A program made the translations under genes and the position numbers. Below are positions 25,422 through 35,481 of a DNA stretch of 64,000 bases, in pieces. The notes under the pieces were generated by a model. That model searched no databases, was not told the origin of the DNA, and worked only from the letters and a program-made list of their open reading frames with translations. How positions within the stretch are numbered: position 1 is the stretch's first letter; each line of letters begins with the position of its first letter. This DNA is from Pseudoalteromonas rubra (GTDB taxonomy: Bacteria; Pseudomonadota; Gammaproteobacteria; Enterobacterales; Alteromonadaceae), in the NCBI RefSeq assembly GCF_005887115.1, contig NZ_PNCJ01000055.1, positions 91,027 to 155,026 on the forward strand, written 5' to 3'.

Positions 25422-28400
25422 TCACCCAGCCATTTCTTCGCCTTTGGCGGGGCTGTATGGGACTTTGATGCTGACTTCGATTCCTAGTCCTGGCGTTGAG
25501 CTCGCTGTGATTTCACCTTTAAGCAGTTGTGTCACCAGGTTATACACGATATGCATGCCCAGACCGCAGCCTCCCTGACTTCTTTTTGTCGTTACAAACG
25601 GATCGAACAGGGTCTTTAACCCCTCTTTTGACATCCCTATCCCATCATCGCGGTATACGAGTAACCAGTGCTCTCCGAGCATACTGGTTGATACATCGAC
25701 CTTACCCTTTTGTTGTTTTTCAAAGCCATGGATCATTGAGTTGTTAAATAAGTTTGTCATTATCTGATAAATCGCGCCTGGGTAGGTATTGACCAACATG
25801 TCGGCATCACCCGTAATAGACAAGGTAATCTCTTTCCCTTTACTCAGTGGCAGAAGAGAGCTAAAAACATCTTCGATATAATCTTTGACGTTAATATCCC
25901 GCTCCACTTCGCTAGACTGATCAACGGCGACCTGCTTAAAGTTGCTGATCAGCATTTGCGCTCTGTCCAGATTACGCAGGATCAGCCTGTACCCTTCCTC
26001 TTGTTCTGAATTAGAGCGCTCCAAATCAGCCTGACGTAATTGTTTTTTCTGAAGCTTCTCAGCGATGTTATGCAAGCATTCCTGATTGTAAGTCAACGCA
26101 GTAATTGCCACACCCAACGGAGTATTAATCTCATGTGCGATCCCTGCCACCACATTACCCAACGACGCCATTTTTTCACTTTCAATCAGTTCCTGCTGAG
26201 TACGTTTAAGCTCCATCATCGCCTGTTCAAGCTTTTGGTTCTTTTTGTATAGCTCGTCTGTTCGCATCGCCACTTTAATTTCCAGTTGCTCGTTTAGCGT
26301 CTGCAATGCGTTCTGGTGTGCCTTCAATTCAGCTATGTCTTTCAAAGCGCCAACAATACGCTGTGGTCGACCGTGATGGTCGCGGCTAACCACTTTACCG
26401 CGCTCCAGCACCCAGCTCCATTGGTCTTTTAGTGTTTTTACCCGCATCGCGATTTCATAGGTGTCCTGCTCTCCCTCAAGGCATGCTTCTATTTTCTCCT
26501 CCCATGCAATACATTCCTTTGGGTGTACAAACTGGTCTATGTCCTCGACCGACATAGTCGCCAGAACCTTGCCATAATCAATGCGTGGCTTAACGCAGTA
26601 ACGATAAACCTTTTTGTCCTCAAGGTGCCAGTCCCATAACTCATCGCCGCTTGCCCACAAGCTCAACTCAAGGCGTTGCTGCAGCTCATTCATCACTCGG
26701 TTGTCATTCACAACCTGGCGGAAACGTGCCTGCCGTTGCCTGAGCCACAAAGCGACGCTCAGTGTCAATGCGACAACGTAAAATGTCTTGGAGTACCAGT
26801 CCCACCACCAGGGCGCTTTTATACTGATCGTGAAGCGATGTACTGGCGACTTTTGATTGAAACGATTAACTGTGTATGTTTGAACCTGATAGTTCCCAGG
26901 CTCGAGTTTCAGCAGATTGATCTGCCTGACCCCGTCAGCCAGTTTCAACCACTGATCACTCAGCCCAACGATACGATAAAAAAAGTTTAAGCGCTCTGAG
27001 CCGTAGTCCAGGCTGGAATAGTGTAAAGAAATAATGTCCTGATCATAATTCAGAGAAAGTTTCTCTGTGAGCTCTGGTGCTAAAGTCAGCTCACTACTGT
27101 CCTCAGGATGCAATACTTCCCCAAGCAACTCAATACTTGAAATTAACAGAGGACGGATCCCAAACGCGATACGGATTTGCTCTGGGTAAAATTGGTTAAA
27201 CCCTTTAGCCCCGCCAATAAAAACCCGACCATCGGGAGCAAGCCAGGCCGCATTGTAATTAAATTCGTTATCCTGTACGCCATCAACAACCAAGAAATTG
27301 TCAATATTATGGTCATGTATGTTGACCCGGCTGAGGCCTCCACTGGTACCAAGCCAAACGTGTTGCTGCTGATCAAATACCATGGCCCAGATAGCTTCAT
27401 TGGCGAGCCCGTCGGCTATCTTTAACACCTTTTCAACTTCAAATTGCTTGTTCAGAATACTGACCCCAGATTCACTGGCGACCCAAATTGCGCCCAGAGT
27501 ATCGCGTGCGAGCATAAAAACAATATCCGATGCCAAACCATTATTTGTAGTCAGCGATTTAATCGCCTGGCCATCATAATGGAACAAACCATCACCCACA
27601 CTGCCAAAGTAAAAGCCATCCCCGTCGACTAAGACAGAGGATACATGATTGGGCGCTGCAACCGATGGTGCAAAAAATGGCAGGAGTTTTTTCTGCTCAT
27701 TGTCATAATACAGTAAGCCCAACGTACGGGAACTCAGTAAAACCTGTTGCTTAAACACTGTGATGTCGTTAAAACTCACTTCCGGACCATTACCGAAATC
27801 TGGCTTAAAGTGCATTACCTCGCCATTAGAGAGATTAAGTCTGGCCACACCTGCACCACGTGAAGTCAACCACACATGCTCATTCACAACCTGTACTTTG
27901 GTAATAAAGCTGTTGGAGAAGGAGGCGAGTTCAGGGTAAGCCTGCTCTGCCTTAGTAAACTGCTGCTGTTGGAAAATATAAACCCCATTGGACGTTGCAA
28001 TCCACAGCCGATCTGATGAATCCAGTGCAAAACTGCGAACATCCGAGTTCGCCAAAGGCGCACTTGGGTAGTTATATTCTCCTACATGACCAAAAGTCTC
28101 ACTGAGCTGACTGATGAAATGCAGGCCCCGGGTTTCTGTGCCTATCCACAAATCGCTATTACTGTCCCGAAAAACTGAGAGAATGCTGCTGTCCTGTAAT
28201 CCTGACTTATTATTGCCCCGTTTATACCAGCGCTTTTTAATTTCCCCCTTCATGTTAAGCAGGTATACGCCATGACTGGTAGCTACAAAAAGCTCCCCTG
28301 CTGAAGCGAACACAGAGTGCAGTACCAGCTTGGAATCCGGTGCTATGGCACTTTGCCATAAGGCGCGCTCAAACAAGGTATCATATACCGTTAACTTGTT

Positions 28401-29117
28401 ATCCTTGCCAATTAAGAATGCCCGCTCACCACTGATCATCAACGACTTAAAATCACCCGCTAACAATAGCGTCGTCATGTCGGTCTGACGATTATTGACC
28501 ACCAGCCCTTCATCAGACAGGTAGTAGACCAAGTTTTTGTACACTGTTACATATCGAATAAAGTCGCCCTTCAGGGTCAACTCTTGCGGTAGCAGAGCTG
28601 CTTTATCTATCACATAGTAAAAGCCGTCCTCTGTGGTGACTGAAACCGCGCTGCCCTGACAACCAATAGACTGAACCCGATCAGAGGGGATCAATGGACT
28701 AAAATCACTTAAAAAGCTTTGGAACCGTCCCGTAACGGTATGATAAACGCTGAGCCCGGTGCTGGTACCAATCCAAAGTGACTCACCACTATGGCATAGC
28801 GCGGTAATAAAAGCCCCGGCCAATGAAAACGGGTCTTGCTGGCGGCTACTAAACTGCTTAAATGAATGACCATCAAAGCGGTTAAGACCCGCTTGTGTAC
28901 CAATCCAGATATAACCGAGTTGATCTTCTTCAATCGCGGTAATACTTACCTGACTCAGACCTGATTCATAATCATAGTGACGCATCACCTGCGCCGTATC
29001 AGAAAAGATGGGAACAGCCAGTAAAGGAGCTGAATACAACCAGACCATCATTAGGAGCAGGAAGCTTACGCTGAATTTTGCGTGTTTTATATGTTGTTGC
29101 TGATACAACCCTATCAC
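25422..29117 (-). CDS. Two-component sensor kinase with beta-propeller sensor domain
   Basis: A 1231-residue membrane kinase. After an N-terminal hydrophobic segment comes a periplasmic region of Reg_prop-type propeller repeats (about 45-690, e.g. GYIWIGTQAGLNRFDG) and a Y_Y_Y domain (about 695-765). Then follow one membrane helix (about 775-795), a PAS-like domain (about 815-935), a coiled coil, HisKA with H995 in AGIAHEINTPLG, and a HATPase domain (N box NLFNNSMIHG, DDGIGM, GGCGLGMHI). It has no receiver domain, so a separate regulator is needed; none is adjacent. Known: such kinases often sense polysaccharide-derived ligands. Start is GTG with a weak site. The gene ends 4 bases from the repeat. 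Confidence 0.92.
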   Translation of the reverse strand: MIGLYQQQHIKHAKFSVSFLLLMMVWLYSAPLLAVPIFSDTAQVMRHYDYESGLSQVSITAIEEDQLGYIWIGTQAGLNRFDGHSFKQFSSRQQDPFSLAGAFITALCHSGESLWIGTSTGLSVYHTVTGRFQSFLSDFSPLIPSDRVQSIGCQGSAVSVTTEDGFYYVIDKAALLPQELTLKGDFIRYVTVYKNLVYYLSDEGLVVNNRQTDMTTLLLAGDFKSLMISGERAFLIGKDNKLTVYDTLFERALWQSAIAPDSKLVLHSVFASAGELFVATSHGVYLLNMKGEIKKRWYKRGNNKSGLQDSSILSVFRDSNSDLWIGTETRGLHFISQLSETFGHVGEYNYPSAPLANSDVRSFALDSSDRLWIATSNGVYIFQQQQFTKAEQAYPELASFSNSFITKVQVVNEHVWLTSRGAGVARLNLSNGEVMHFKPDFGNGPEVSFNDITVFKQQVLLSSRTLGLLYYDNEQKKLLPFFAPSVAAPNHVSSVLVDGDGFYFGSVGDGLFHYDGQAIKSLTTNNGLASDIVFMLARDTLGAIWVASESGVSILNKQFEVEKVLKIADGLANEAIWAMVFDQQQHVWLGTSGGLSRVNIHDHNIDNFLVVDGVQDNEFNYNAAWLAPDGRVFIGGAKGFNQFYPEQIRIAFGIRPLLISSIELLGEVLHPEDSSELTLAPELTEKLSLNYDQDIISLHYSSLDYGSERLNFFYRIVGLSDQWLKLADGVRQINLLKLEPGNYQVQTYTVNRFNQKSPVHRFTISIKAPWWWDWYSKTFYVVALTLSVALWLRQRQARFRQVVNDNRVMNELQQRLELSLWASGDELWDWHLEDKKVYRYCVKPRIDYGKVLATMSVEDIDQFVHPKECIAWEEKIEACLEGEQDTYEIAMRVKTLKDQWSWVLERGKVVSRDHHGRPQRIVGALKDIAELKAHQNALQTLNEQLEIKVAMRTDELYKKNQKLEQAMMELKRTQQELIESEKMASLGNVVAGIAHEINTPLGVAITALTYNQECLHNIAEKLQKKQLRQADLERSNSEQEEGYRLILRNLDRAQMLISNFKQVAVDQSSEVERDINVKDYIEDVFSSLLPLSKGKEITLSITGDADMLVNTYPGAIYQIMTNLFNNSMIHGFEKQQKGKVDVSTSMLGEHWLLVYRDDGIGMSKEGLKTLFDPFVTTKRSQGGCGLGMHIVYNLVTQLLKGEITASSTPGLGIEVSIKVPYSPAKGEEMAG

Positions 29118-29186
29118 CTTTTGCGCAGGCTCTTTGTTGTAACTATAGCAAAACTTTAAAATCCAGCTGAGATGTCGGCTATTGAG

Positions 29187-31055
29187 TTAGCAGCGCGCGT
29201 CATCGTGTTCAGATAACGCAAATTCTGTAACCTCTCCATCTGCGCGGAGCAGACGATAGCGACTTAGTCTACCTTTTTGTAACTCAACCAGACTGATAGC
29301 AGACGCACTCACTAAGTAACGTTTACCAACACTGTCACTGTGGTGTTTTCGTACCGACAACTGCCAGCGCTTGGTAAACAGGTTAAACGGACTCCAGGAA
29401 GCAAACAGCCAGGTATCCAGTTTTTCCAGAACATGCAGCAGACGTTTAGGAAACTCATTTTTAATGCCAGAAGAGGTAAGCTGCCAGATCCGATTGTCAT
29501 GTCGACCAAAACGTGCGGCCACAGAAAAACAGAATGAGTAGTGCACATCACCGGAGAGAATAATGGTCTCACAAGGCGTATCCTCCCGCTTGAAAATATC
29601 AATCAGCTTTTTCGCAGCGCCTTCATGCGCCATCCAGTTCTCAACATCTACCACCAGAGGGTGGCCACATGCATTGAAAACAGCTTGTATTGTTTCTATC
29701 GCTTTAACACCAAATACCGGCGCCGGACTCACCAGCAAGACCGAATCCTGGTTCAACATTTGCTCCTGTAATTCCATCAGAGTTTCCCAGTCCATAAGAC
29801 CACTGGGCTCATTGAAATCCTGCTCATTGCGCCAACGATGGGTACGCGTGTCTAACACCACTACTTTTGGTTGAGTGTCGAGGCAATAATGCCACTGTGT
29901 AAATCGGTGCAGTGCTTTGTCAAAGCTGGTCAAAGCCCATTTATTGTGAGCTGTAAGGCTTTGCGTAAACCCGTCGATTAACTTACCTGTTGCGCACAGT
30001 GCATCGTTACCCAACCCCTGAAACAACCAGTATGCAATCAAGCCATTGGCTATGATCCGTCTACTTGCCGGAGAATTGGCAATATTTTGCTCCCATCTCG
30101 CCGTCAGGTTCCAGTCATCTGTCACATCGTGGTCGTCAAACATCATTAATGTGGAAACGTTAGCAAACAGCCGCTGGGCCGCCGGCAAAGTTTCAATAAA
30201 CCCCTGTAAAGCGCGCTTATCCGCGGCAAATTCAAGTGCCTGGGCATGGCTCAGAGCATCTCCATGGAGCTGCGATAAATCGACCAATTGCCAGGCCTGA
30301 TAACTAAAATTTAGCAAGTAGCAGGCAATAAATTCCTCAAGCGTGATCAGGTGATTGCCAGCATTAACACTCGAGAAATGCACCTCATCTTTTTTTAGCC
30401 AGTGACCCATGGTCCACTTGCTGCGTTCCTGCCAGGGCGTTTTAGGTAACCAATGATGGCGTTGGTAGAGCTGCTGCTCCAAAGATTCTGGCAAAGTCAG
30501 AGAGACATTGCCCTCGGGGTAAATGTCGAGTAGCGAGATCAGCCTGTGTGCAGCCATAAGCATCGGGCCTGCCACATCATCCGCGTAAATCTGATCTCCG
30601 GACATCAGTAACAGCGAGGGACGTTTTGTTTTGTCATGTAAAGTCTGACGCAGATAATCATCTGCGGTTGCCAGAGAGTCCCGACTGTGATGATGTGGAT
30701 TGCGACACGAGCCGTGAAGTACGCTGTGAACGGTTTCGGGTACCATAAGCTGAGGTGAATCAGTGTAGCTGAGCGCACTTAGGTCCAACCAACGTCCGCC
30801 CGCTTTGATGCGATAACCCAGGTTGGTATCGCATTTAAAATGACCGTGATTCGGGGTGATCAGTAAATAGCACAGGTATAAGTAGGTACCCAACCTGATG
30901 TCGCTTTGCTCAACTGATACCTCAACCCCGTCTATTTCAAGCTCGAATTGTGGCGCTGCAGTGGTAACAAACTGCAGGCAAATTTGTTTAGGCTCTGCCC
31001 GGCGCACCATTGGACCGAGCAATAGATAAGGTAAATCAGAATCGTTAGCTGGCAT
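29187..31055 (-). CDS. PhoD-like metallophosphatase family protein
   Basis: A 622-residue protein with the metal-site motifs of the alkaline phosphatase D/PhoD-like group: HGSCRNP, LMSGDQIYADD, MMFDDHDVTDDW and ILSGDVHYS. Known: PhoD enzymes are calcium/iron phosphodiesterases, usually exported; this one shows no signal peptide, so a cytoplasmic or peripheral role is likely and the substrate is open. The ATG at 31055 (MPANDSD) is preferred over an upstream TTG. It overlaps the end of tatD by 11 bases, so it is probably the last gene of the tmk-holB-pilZ-tatD transcript. Confidence 0.85.
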   Translation of the reverse strand: MPANDSDLPYLLLGPMVRRAEPKQICLQFVTTAAPQFELEIDGVEVSVEQSDIRLGTYLYLCYLLITPNHGHFKCDTNLGYRIKAGGRWLDLSALSYTDSPQLMVPETVHSVLHGSCRNPHHHSRDSLATADDYLRQTLHDKTKRPSLLLMSGDQIYADDVAGPMLMAAHRLISLLDIYPEGNVSLTLPESLEQQLYQRHHWLPKTPWQERSKWTMGHWLKKDEVHFSSVNAGNHLITLEEFIACYLLNFSYQAWQLVDLSQLHGDALSHAQALEFAADKRALQGFIETLPAAQRLFANVSTLMMFDDHDVTDDWNLTARWEQNIANSPASRRIIANGLIAYWLFQGLGNDALCATGKLIDGFTQSLTAHNKWALTSFDKALHRFTQWHYCLDTQPKVVVLDTRTHRWRNEQDFNEPSGLMDWETLMELQEQMLNQDSVLLVSPAPVFGVKAIETIQAVFNACGHPLVVDVENWMAHEGAAKKLIDIFKREDTPCETIILSGDVHYSFCFSVAARFGRHDNRIWQLTSSGIKNEFPKRLLHVLEKLDTWLFASWSPFNLFTKRWQLSVRKHHSDSVGKRYLVSASAISLVELQKGRLSRYRLLRADGEVTEFALSEHDDARC

Positions 31056-31833
31056 TACCGCGCTGAGCCAGGCCAAACAAACGGTAGAAATTCTCCGTTG
31101 TGGCGCTGGCTAACTCCTTGTAGCTTATCCCTTTTAAATCTGCGATAAAATAGGCAACATCCTGCACATAGGCGGGTTGGTTGGTTTTACCACGATGTGG
31201 CACAGGCGCCAGATAAGGGGAGTCTGTTTCAATTAACAGCCTGTCCAGAGGCAAACGCCTCACAACATCTTGTAGCTCAGTGGCATTTTTAAAAGTAACA
31301 ATCCCAGAGATAGAAATATAGAACCCCATATCAATGGCCTGTTTTGCCATATCCCAGCTCTCTGTGAAGCAGTGCAATACACCACCACACTGTTGTGCCT
31401 GATGAGCTCGCATAATATCCAAAGTATCTTGCCTGGCATCACGGGTATGAATTATCAGTGGTTTGTTAAGCTCGTTGGCAATATCAATATGCTGTGCAAA
31501 GCTATCTCTTTGCACCTGATGTGTGTCTTTTGAATAATAATAATCCAACCCCGTCTCGCCGATTGCAACGACCTTAGGGTGCTGAGCCAACTGCTTCAAT
31601 AGCTCTGGGTCAAGCGCGTCATCCTGATTGAGTGGATGTACACCACAAGATGCTGACACATCCTCAAACGGTAGAATTTTTTCAAGCATAGCCGGAAACT
31701 GAGCCAGGGTGACGCTTACACATAAAAAGTGTTCAACCTGCTTAGCTCTGGCCTCTGTGAGGATCTCAGGTAACGCTTTACCCAGTTTATCAAAGTCCAG
31801 TCTGTCAAGATGACAATGAGAATCTACAATCAT
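31045..31833 (-). CDS. TatD family metal-dependent hydrolase (YcfH type)
   Basis: A 262-residue TIM-barrel DNase-family protein. Metal ligands are visible: DSHCHLD at the N-terminus, GETGLDYY, IIHTRDA, LHCFTES and ETDSPYLAP. Its position after holB and pilZ marks it as the YcfH-type member rather than TatD itself. Known: the family has 3'-5' exonuclease or D-aminoacyl-tRNA deacylase-related activities; the physiological substrate is not settled. It is 8 bases from pilZ and overlaps the PhoD-like gene. Confidence 0.92.
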   Translation of the reverse strand: MIVDSHCHLDRLDFDKLGKALPEILTEARAKQVEHFLCVSVTLAQFPAMLEKILPFEDVSASCGVHPLNQDDALDPELLKQLAQHPKVVAIGETGLDYYYSKDTHQVQRDSFAQHIDIANELNKPLIIHTRDARQDTLDIMRAHQAQQCGGVLHCFTESWDMAKQAIDMGFYISISGIVTFKNATELQDVVRRLPLDRLLIETDSPYLAPVPHRGKTNQPAYVQDVAYFIADLKGISYKELASATTENFYRLFGLAQRGNAS

Positions 31834-31841
31834 AACTGCTC

Positions 31842-32168
31842 TTACATGGTGTAGGTGGGCTTGCCGGAGTTCAGCATAGTGCCCAGCATTTTTACTATTT
31901 TATCGTTCAGTAATTCGTCTTCTGCCTCAAACCCAACACCTATCCCGGGCGGGTTTGAATTTTGCGCACCTTGTGGTGTGATCCAGACAACCTTGCCGGT
32001 TACCACATCCTCTTCAAGTGCATCAGGCAAGGTAATTCGTAGCGTTATCGCCTGCCCCATTTCATAACGACTATTGGTTTGCACAAACAGACCGCCGCTT
32101 TTTTGGTATGGCATGTAACTGCGATATAGTTCGTCGTTGTCTTCAAAATCGACTAGTAATTCTTGCAC
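31842..32168 (-). CDS. pilZ: Type IV pilus protein PilZ
   Basis: A 108-residue PilZ ortholog. It ends in KPTYTM, very like the end of Pseudomonas aeruginosa PilZ, and shares YRSYMPYQKSGGLFVQT and GKVVWITPQGAQ. Like that protein it lacks the RxxxR and D/NxSxxG motifs that bind c-di-GMP, so it acts in type IV pilus assembly rather than as a c-di-GMP receptor. I chose the GTG at 32168 because AGGAG lies 5 bases upstream; this puts it 8 bases after holB. The order holB-pilZ-tatD is conserved in pseudomonads. Confidence 0.9.
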   Translation of the reverse strand: MQELLVDFEDNDELYRSYMPYQKSGGLFVQTNSRYEMGQAITLRITLPDALEEDVVTGKVVWITPQGAQNSNPPGIGVGFEAEDELLNDKIVKMLGTMLNSGKPTYTM

Positions 32169-32176
32169 CTTGACTC

Positions 32177-33082
32177 CTATCTTAAGGTTTGCTGCAACTG
32201 ATAGCATAATCGTGACAGACTCAGGGACAAGTTTAAGCCTAACACAGTATGTTGGTCTACTGAAAACCGCCTCACTATCGCAATGGCAGCCTGTGCTTTA
32301 CTAAAATCCAACTGCCCTGTCACAATCTGATTGTTGATGGCAGCCAGTGCAAAACCGCAAAATACCTTTACCAGGCTCACATCAGCTTGCAGTGTTTTTG
32401 CCAGTGTATCGCTATCAACCCCCTCACTTAGGCGCTGTGCGGTTTGCCACAAATAATCGATATCCTTGAGTTGCTGCGTCTGTGACCACTTTTGTAATAA
32501 TAGCGGCTGCGACATAAAATTGCTGACCCAGGGGAATTGGCTGGAGTGAATCCCCTGTTGTGCAAGCCACGCTTCGACCGCGTTACCATCAACCACACCC
32601 ACATTCAACTTGTTACAGCGGCTCAAAACCGTCGCGGCCACGCGTGCTCTGTCATTACACAACAGCAGTAAGTACCGACCCTTAGCGGGCTCTTCAAGCG
32701 TTTTTAACAGTGCATTGGCAGCCGACTCTGTGAGCTTTTCAACCCCATCGATAACAACAACTTTATTTCCTCCCTGCTGAGCTGAGTGAAATATAAACTC
32801 ATTCAAGCCTCGGATAGCATCAACACTAATGCTCTGCGTTTCAGCTGTTATCAGTAGTTTGTCTGGGTGATTGTCAGCCTCAATAAGCAAGCAGCTTTTG
32901 CATTGCCCACAAGAGTAAAGCGACGTGCCTGCGTGTTTGCATAGCAGCGCTGCTGCAAGTGACTGGGCCAGCTCAAGCTTTCCGACACCAACCATACCAT
33001 ATAATAATTGAGCATGATGAAAACGCTGTTGTTGGTAGCTCGTCTGTAATTGAGTAAATACCGGTTCTAGCCATGGGTACAT
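32177..33082 (-). CDS. holB: DNA polymerase III subunit delta prime
   Basis: A 301-residue clamp-loader AAA+ subunit. Seen: a P-loop-like YGMVGVGKLELA, the four-Cys zinc site ending in CGQCKSC, the VIDGVEKLTESAANALLKTLEEP segment and the SRC motif in VLSRCNKL. It works in the tau/gamma complex that loads the beta clamp. The C-terminal collar region is shorter than in E. coli. It lies 13 bases after tmk. Confidence 0.93.
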   Translation of the reverse strand: MYPWLEPVFTQLQTSYQQQRFHHAQLLYGMVGVGKLELAQSLAAALLCKHAGTSLYSCGQCKSCLLIEADNHPDKLLITAETQSISVDAIRGLNEFIFHSAQQGGNKVVVIDGVEKLTESAANALLKTLEEPAKGRYLLLLCNDRARVAATVLSRCNKLNVGVVDGNAVEAWLAQQGIHSSQFPWVSNFMSQPLLLQKWSQTQQLKDIDYLWQTAQRLSEGVDSDTLAKTLQADVSLVKVFCGFALAAINNQIVTGQLDFSKAQAAIAIVRRFSVDQHTVLGLNLSLSLSRLCYQLQQTLR

Positions 33083-33095
33083 ATAATCGCACCAG

Positions 33096-33749
33096 TTAAT
33101 TGTTGTCGTTTTGTTGACGACAGGCCGCTACCACTGAATCCACGACTTCCAAACACGCCTGTAGCACAGCCTGCTTATCTTCCGACGCATCAATCACGCT
33201 GAACCGTGCTGGCTCAGCTTGGGCCTGGGCCAGATAACCTTGCCGTGCACGATGCAAAAACTCCATTTTTTCATCTTCCATACGATCTAGCCCTTCGCCA
33301 CGTTGACTTACGCGTGTTAAGCCAAGTTCAGGATCTAAATCCAAAATGATATTCATGTCGGGTTTGAAGCCACCCAGCGCCAATTCGTTAATCGTCGTGA
33401 TAGTCTTGAGATCGATGCCTCGCGCATAATGCTGAAAACTGAACGTCGCAGCGTCAAAACGATCGGAGATCACAACCTTCCCCGCTTCTAGTGCCGGAAG
33501 GATCTTTTCTTGGACATGCTGAGCCCGTGCCGCACCGAACAGCATAAGCTCAGTGACAGAGCCCATTTCAGGTGTACTGGGATCCAAAATAACAGTACGG
33601 ATCTTCTCACCTATTGGCGTACCGCCCGGTTCACGAGTCAGTACAACATCAAAACCCTGTTGCTCAAGATAATCGGCAATGCCCTGAATCACGGTTGTTT
33701 TGCCTGCTCCATTACTGCCATCACAAACCAACATAAAACCTTTATTCAT
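33096..33749 (-). CDS. tmk: Thymidylate kinase
   Basis: A 217-residue P-loop kinase that phosphorylates dTMP to dTDP. The P-loop is CDGSNGAGKTT (residues 9-19), followed by LTREPGGTPIGEKIR, the DR in ISDRF and a lid segment near SQRGEGLDRME. The ATG at 33749 gives the usual N-terminus; an in-frame ATG seven codons upstream is less likely. It starts the tmk-holB-pilZ-tatD cluster. In many relatives pabC and mltG precede tmk; here a divergent unrelated gene does. Confidence 0.95.
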   Translation of the reverse strand: MNKGFMLVCDGSNGAGKTTVIQGIADYLEQQGFDVVLTREPGGTPIGEKIRTVILDPSTPEMGSVTELMLFGAARAQHVQEKILPALEAGKVVISDRFDAATFSFQHYARGIDLKTITTINELALGGFKPDMNIILDLDPELGLTRVSQRGEGLDRMEDEKMEFLHRARQGYLAQAQAEPARFSVIDASEDKQAVLQACLEVVDSVVAACRQQNDNN

Positions 33750-33892
33750 ACACACTCTCTGCAGTACCACTGAGTACCGAATACAATTATCTGAAAATGA
33801 GCGCCATTATATCCGTTTCACGCCATCATCAGTAGGATTAATTCGTTGAATAGTGTACCGTTTACTGCATCAATCGATTTTCGCAAGGAAAA

Positions 33893-34957
33893 ATGATGCA
33901 AATTGATCTTCATCACGCCATGACCTGGGTTGTGGCAAGAGACGCAGGCTTCTCACCGGCTCAGGCCAATACCATTGCGCATGCAGCCCAATATGTAGAC
34001 GACGCCACTAACTATGGGCACATTGAGTTTGACAATGGCGCCGCTTATGAGCGAATAGCAACTGCACACAAAATGCTTGAGTATCGTAATCTGGACAGCC
34101 TAAAAAATATGAAAGTCTGGGTGCCATTTCATTTTTTGCCGGGTAACGGCGGCTTACCGGCAGGCGAAAACCCGAGTGGCAGCTTTATCCAGAAACTGGT
34201 GTGTCGTCCACACTCACATGTTGCAAAAGACATGATTGCAGAGGTACTGGCTGATAAAGACCGCCCTTATTCATTACACCGACTGGGCATCACTGCCCAT
34301 GTGTTTATTGATACCTGGGGACACAAGGGCTTTGCAGGCGTTGACCATCCGGTAAACCATGTACGCGATATCACAGACCATAATGGCCAGATACACCACA
34401 GCCTGATAGATAAGGTCACCAATTATTTCGCCAATATTTTGCAAGACAATATTCCAAGCCTTGGTCATGGTCAGGCGCTCTCACACCCCGACCTGCCCCA
34501 TCAGCACTGGTCTTATACAAACGGTCTGGGTGAACACATTGAACGCAACAACCCCAGTGACTTTTTGCAGGCGGCAGACGAGCTGTGTAAGGTTTTTCAA
34601 ACTTATCTGGTAAAGCCTATCACCGGGCTCTCACCACAAGTTCGAAACGAAATTGCACAGTGTTTTGACCAGTTTGTCAGCGATAATGGAGAAACGCGTC
34701 ACCACCAGTGGCTGGATGCTATTGCAAACGACCGCTTTGGTCTGGGTGCCTACCAGCTCAGCTATATCGCAAAAGGCCATGGCTCATGGAAGCATCAGGC
34801 ACTTGGAACAACGTTAGAAACGGGAGATGAGCACTGCTACCAGTATCACCCGGGATTTCTTAATTCTGACTGGAAACATTTTCATGATGCGGCAAAGAAA
34901 CACCGCCAGAGCATCATAGTGGATATTCTGCCCAGATATGGCATTTGTGTCAGCTAG
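33893..34957 (+). CDS. DUF6765 family His-rich protein
   Basis: A 354-residue protein without a signal peptide. It opens with QIDLHHAMTWVVARDAGF, then AHAAQYVDDATNYG, which I recognise as the DUF6765 pattern. Many His and Asp residues recur (PHSHVAKD, ITAHVFIDTWGHKGF, HPVNHVRDI), recalling zinc-dependent phospholipase C/P1-nuclease-like helical enzymes; a metal-dependent hydrolase is a guess. An AAGGAAAA site precedes the tandem ATGs. It stands alone, divergent from tmk. Confidence 0.75.
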   Translation: MMQIDLHHAMTWVVARDAGFSPAQANTIAHAAQYVDDATNYGHIEFDNGAAYERIATAHKMLEYRNLDSLKNMKVWVPFHFLPGNGGLPAGENPSGSFIQKLVCRPHSHVAKDMIAEVLADKDRPYSLHRLGITAHVFIDTWGHKGFAGVDHPVNHVRDITDHNGQIHHSLIDKVTNYFANILQDNIPSLGHGQALSHPDLPHQHWSYTNGLGEHIERNNPSDFLQAADELCKVFQTYLVKPITGLSPQVRNEIAQCFDQFVSDNGETRHHQWLDAIANDRFGLGAYQLSYIAKGHGSWKHQALGTTLETGDEHCYQYHPGFLNSDWKHFHDAAKKHRQSIIVDILPRYGICVS

Positions 34958-34964
34958 ATAAGGG

Positions 34965-34992
34965 TCACCGCGACCCAAGTTGATCGCGGTGA
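34965..34992. terminator. Hairpin between DUF6765 and cupin genes
   Basis: A 9-bp stem (TCACCGCGA / TCGCGGTGA) with a 10-base loop lies between convergent genes. It has no T run, so termination is likely but unproven. Confidence 0.5.
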
Positions 34993-35001
34993 AATACCCG
35001 T

Positions 35002-35433
35002 TTATTCAGGCTTAAGCGTGACGGCCTGATCTTTAACGCCAGCATAAAAAACCACAATCTGTGCAGCCTCTTTACCAACGTTTTTGCCCCAGTGCCAGGT
35101 ATTGAGTACTTCGACTATCGTGTCACCGGCCTTAATATGTAAGGTCTCTCCAGTTTCTGTCTCAACCATTAGCTCACCTTTTATCATCAAACCAGCATTT
35201 ATATAAGGGTGCTTGTGGATAGGCAAGGTCTGTCCGGCAGGAATAGTAAAGCGCATGATCCGCACTTCCGGCTGACCTTTTGGATAGGCGGGCAGAGTTG
35301 CGCCGTTCCAGCTCTGTTGCTGTTTTGTCAGTGTTTCTACTTTTATCTGCTCGGTACTGTGTGTTTTTTCCGCGCTGATACTCGCAAAACTCAAAAGTAA
35401 AAAAGCCGGTAAGGCTAAAAAGGGGCTGTGCAT
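35002..35433 (-). CDS. Secreted cupin-domain protein
   Basis: A 143-residue protein with a signal peptide (cleavage near ISA-EK). A single cupin barrel follows: motif 1 as PIHKHPYINAGLMIKGELMV and motif 2 as GDTIVEVLNTWHWGKN, providing His ligands for a metal. Periplasmic stand-alone cupins of this kind have no settled function; binding a small ligand or metal is plausible. It is probably monocistronic. Confidence 0.85.
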   Translation of the reverse strand: MHSPFLALPAFLLLSFASISAEKTHSTEQIKVETLTKQQQSWNGATLPAYPKGQPEVRIMRFTIPAGQTLPIHKHPYINAGLMIKGELMVETETGETLHIKAGDTIVEVLNTWHWGKNVGKEAAQIVVFYAGVKDQAVTLKPE

Positions 35434-35481
35434 TTTGGTTTATCCTTATAAGTTTTTTGTATCCTAAAACGACAATGTGAC

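Noticed and set aside
31842..32168. c-di-GMP binding by the PilZ at 32 kb
   Set aside because: The RxxxR and D/NxSxxG motifs are missing, as in the pseudomonad PilZ pilus protein.
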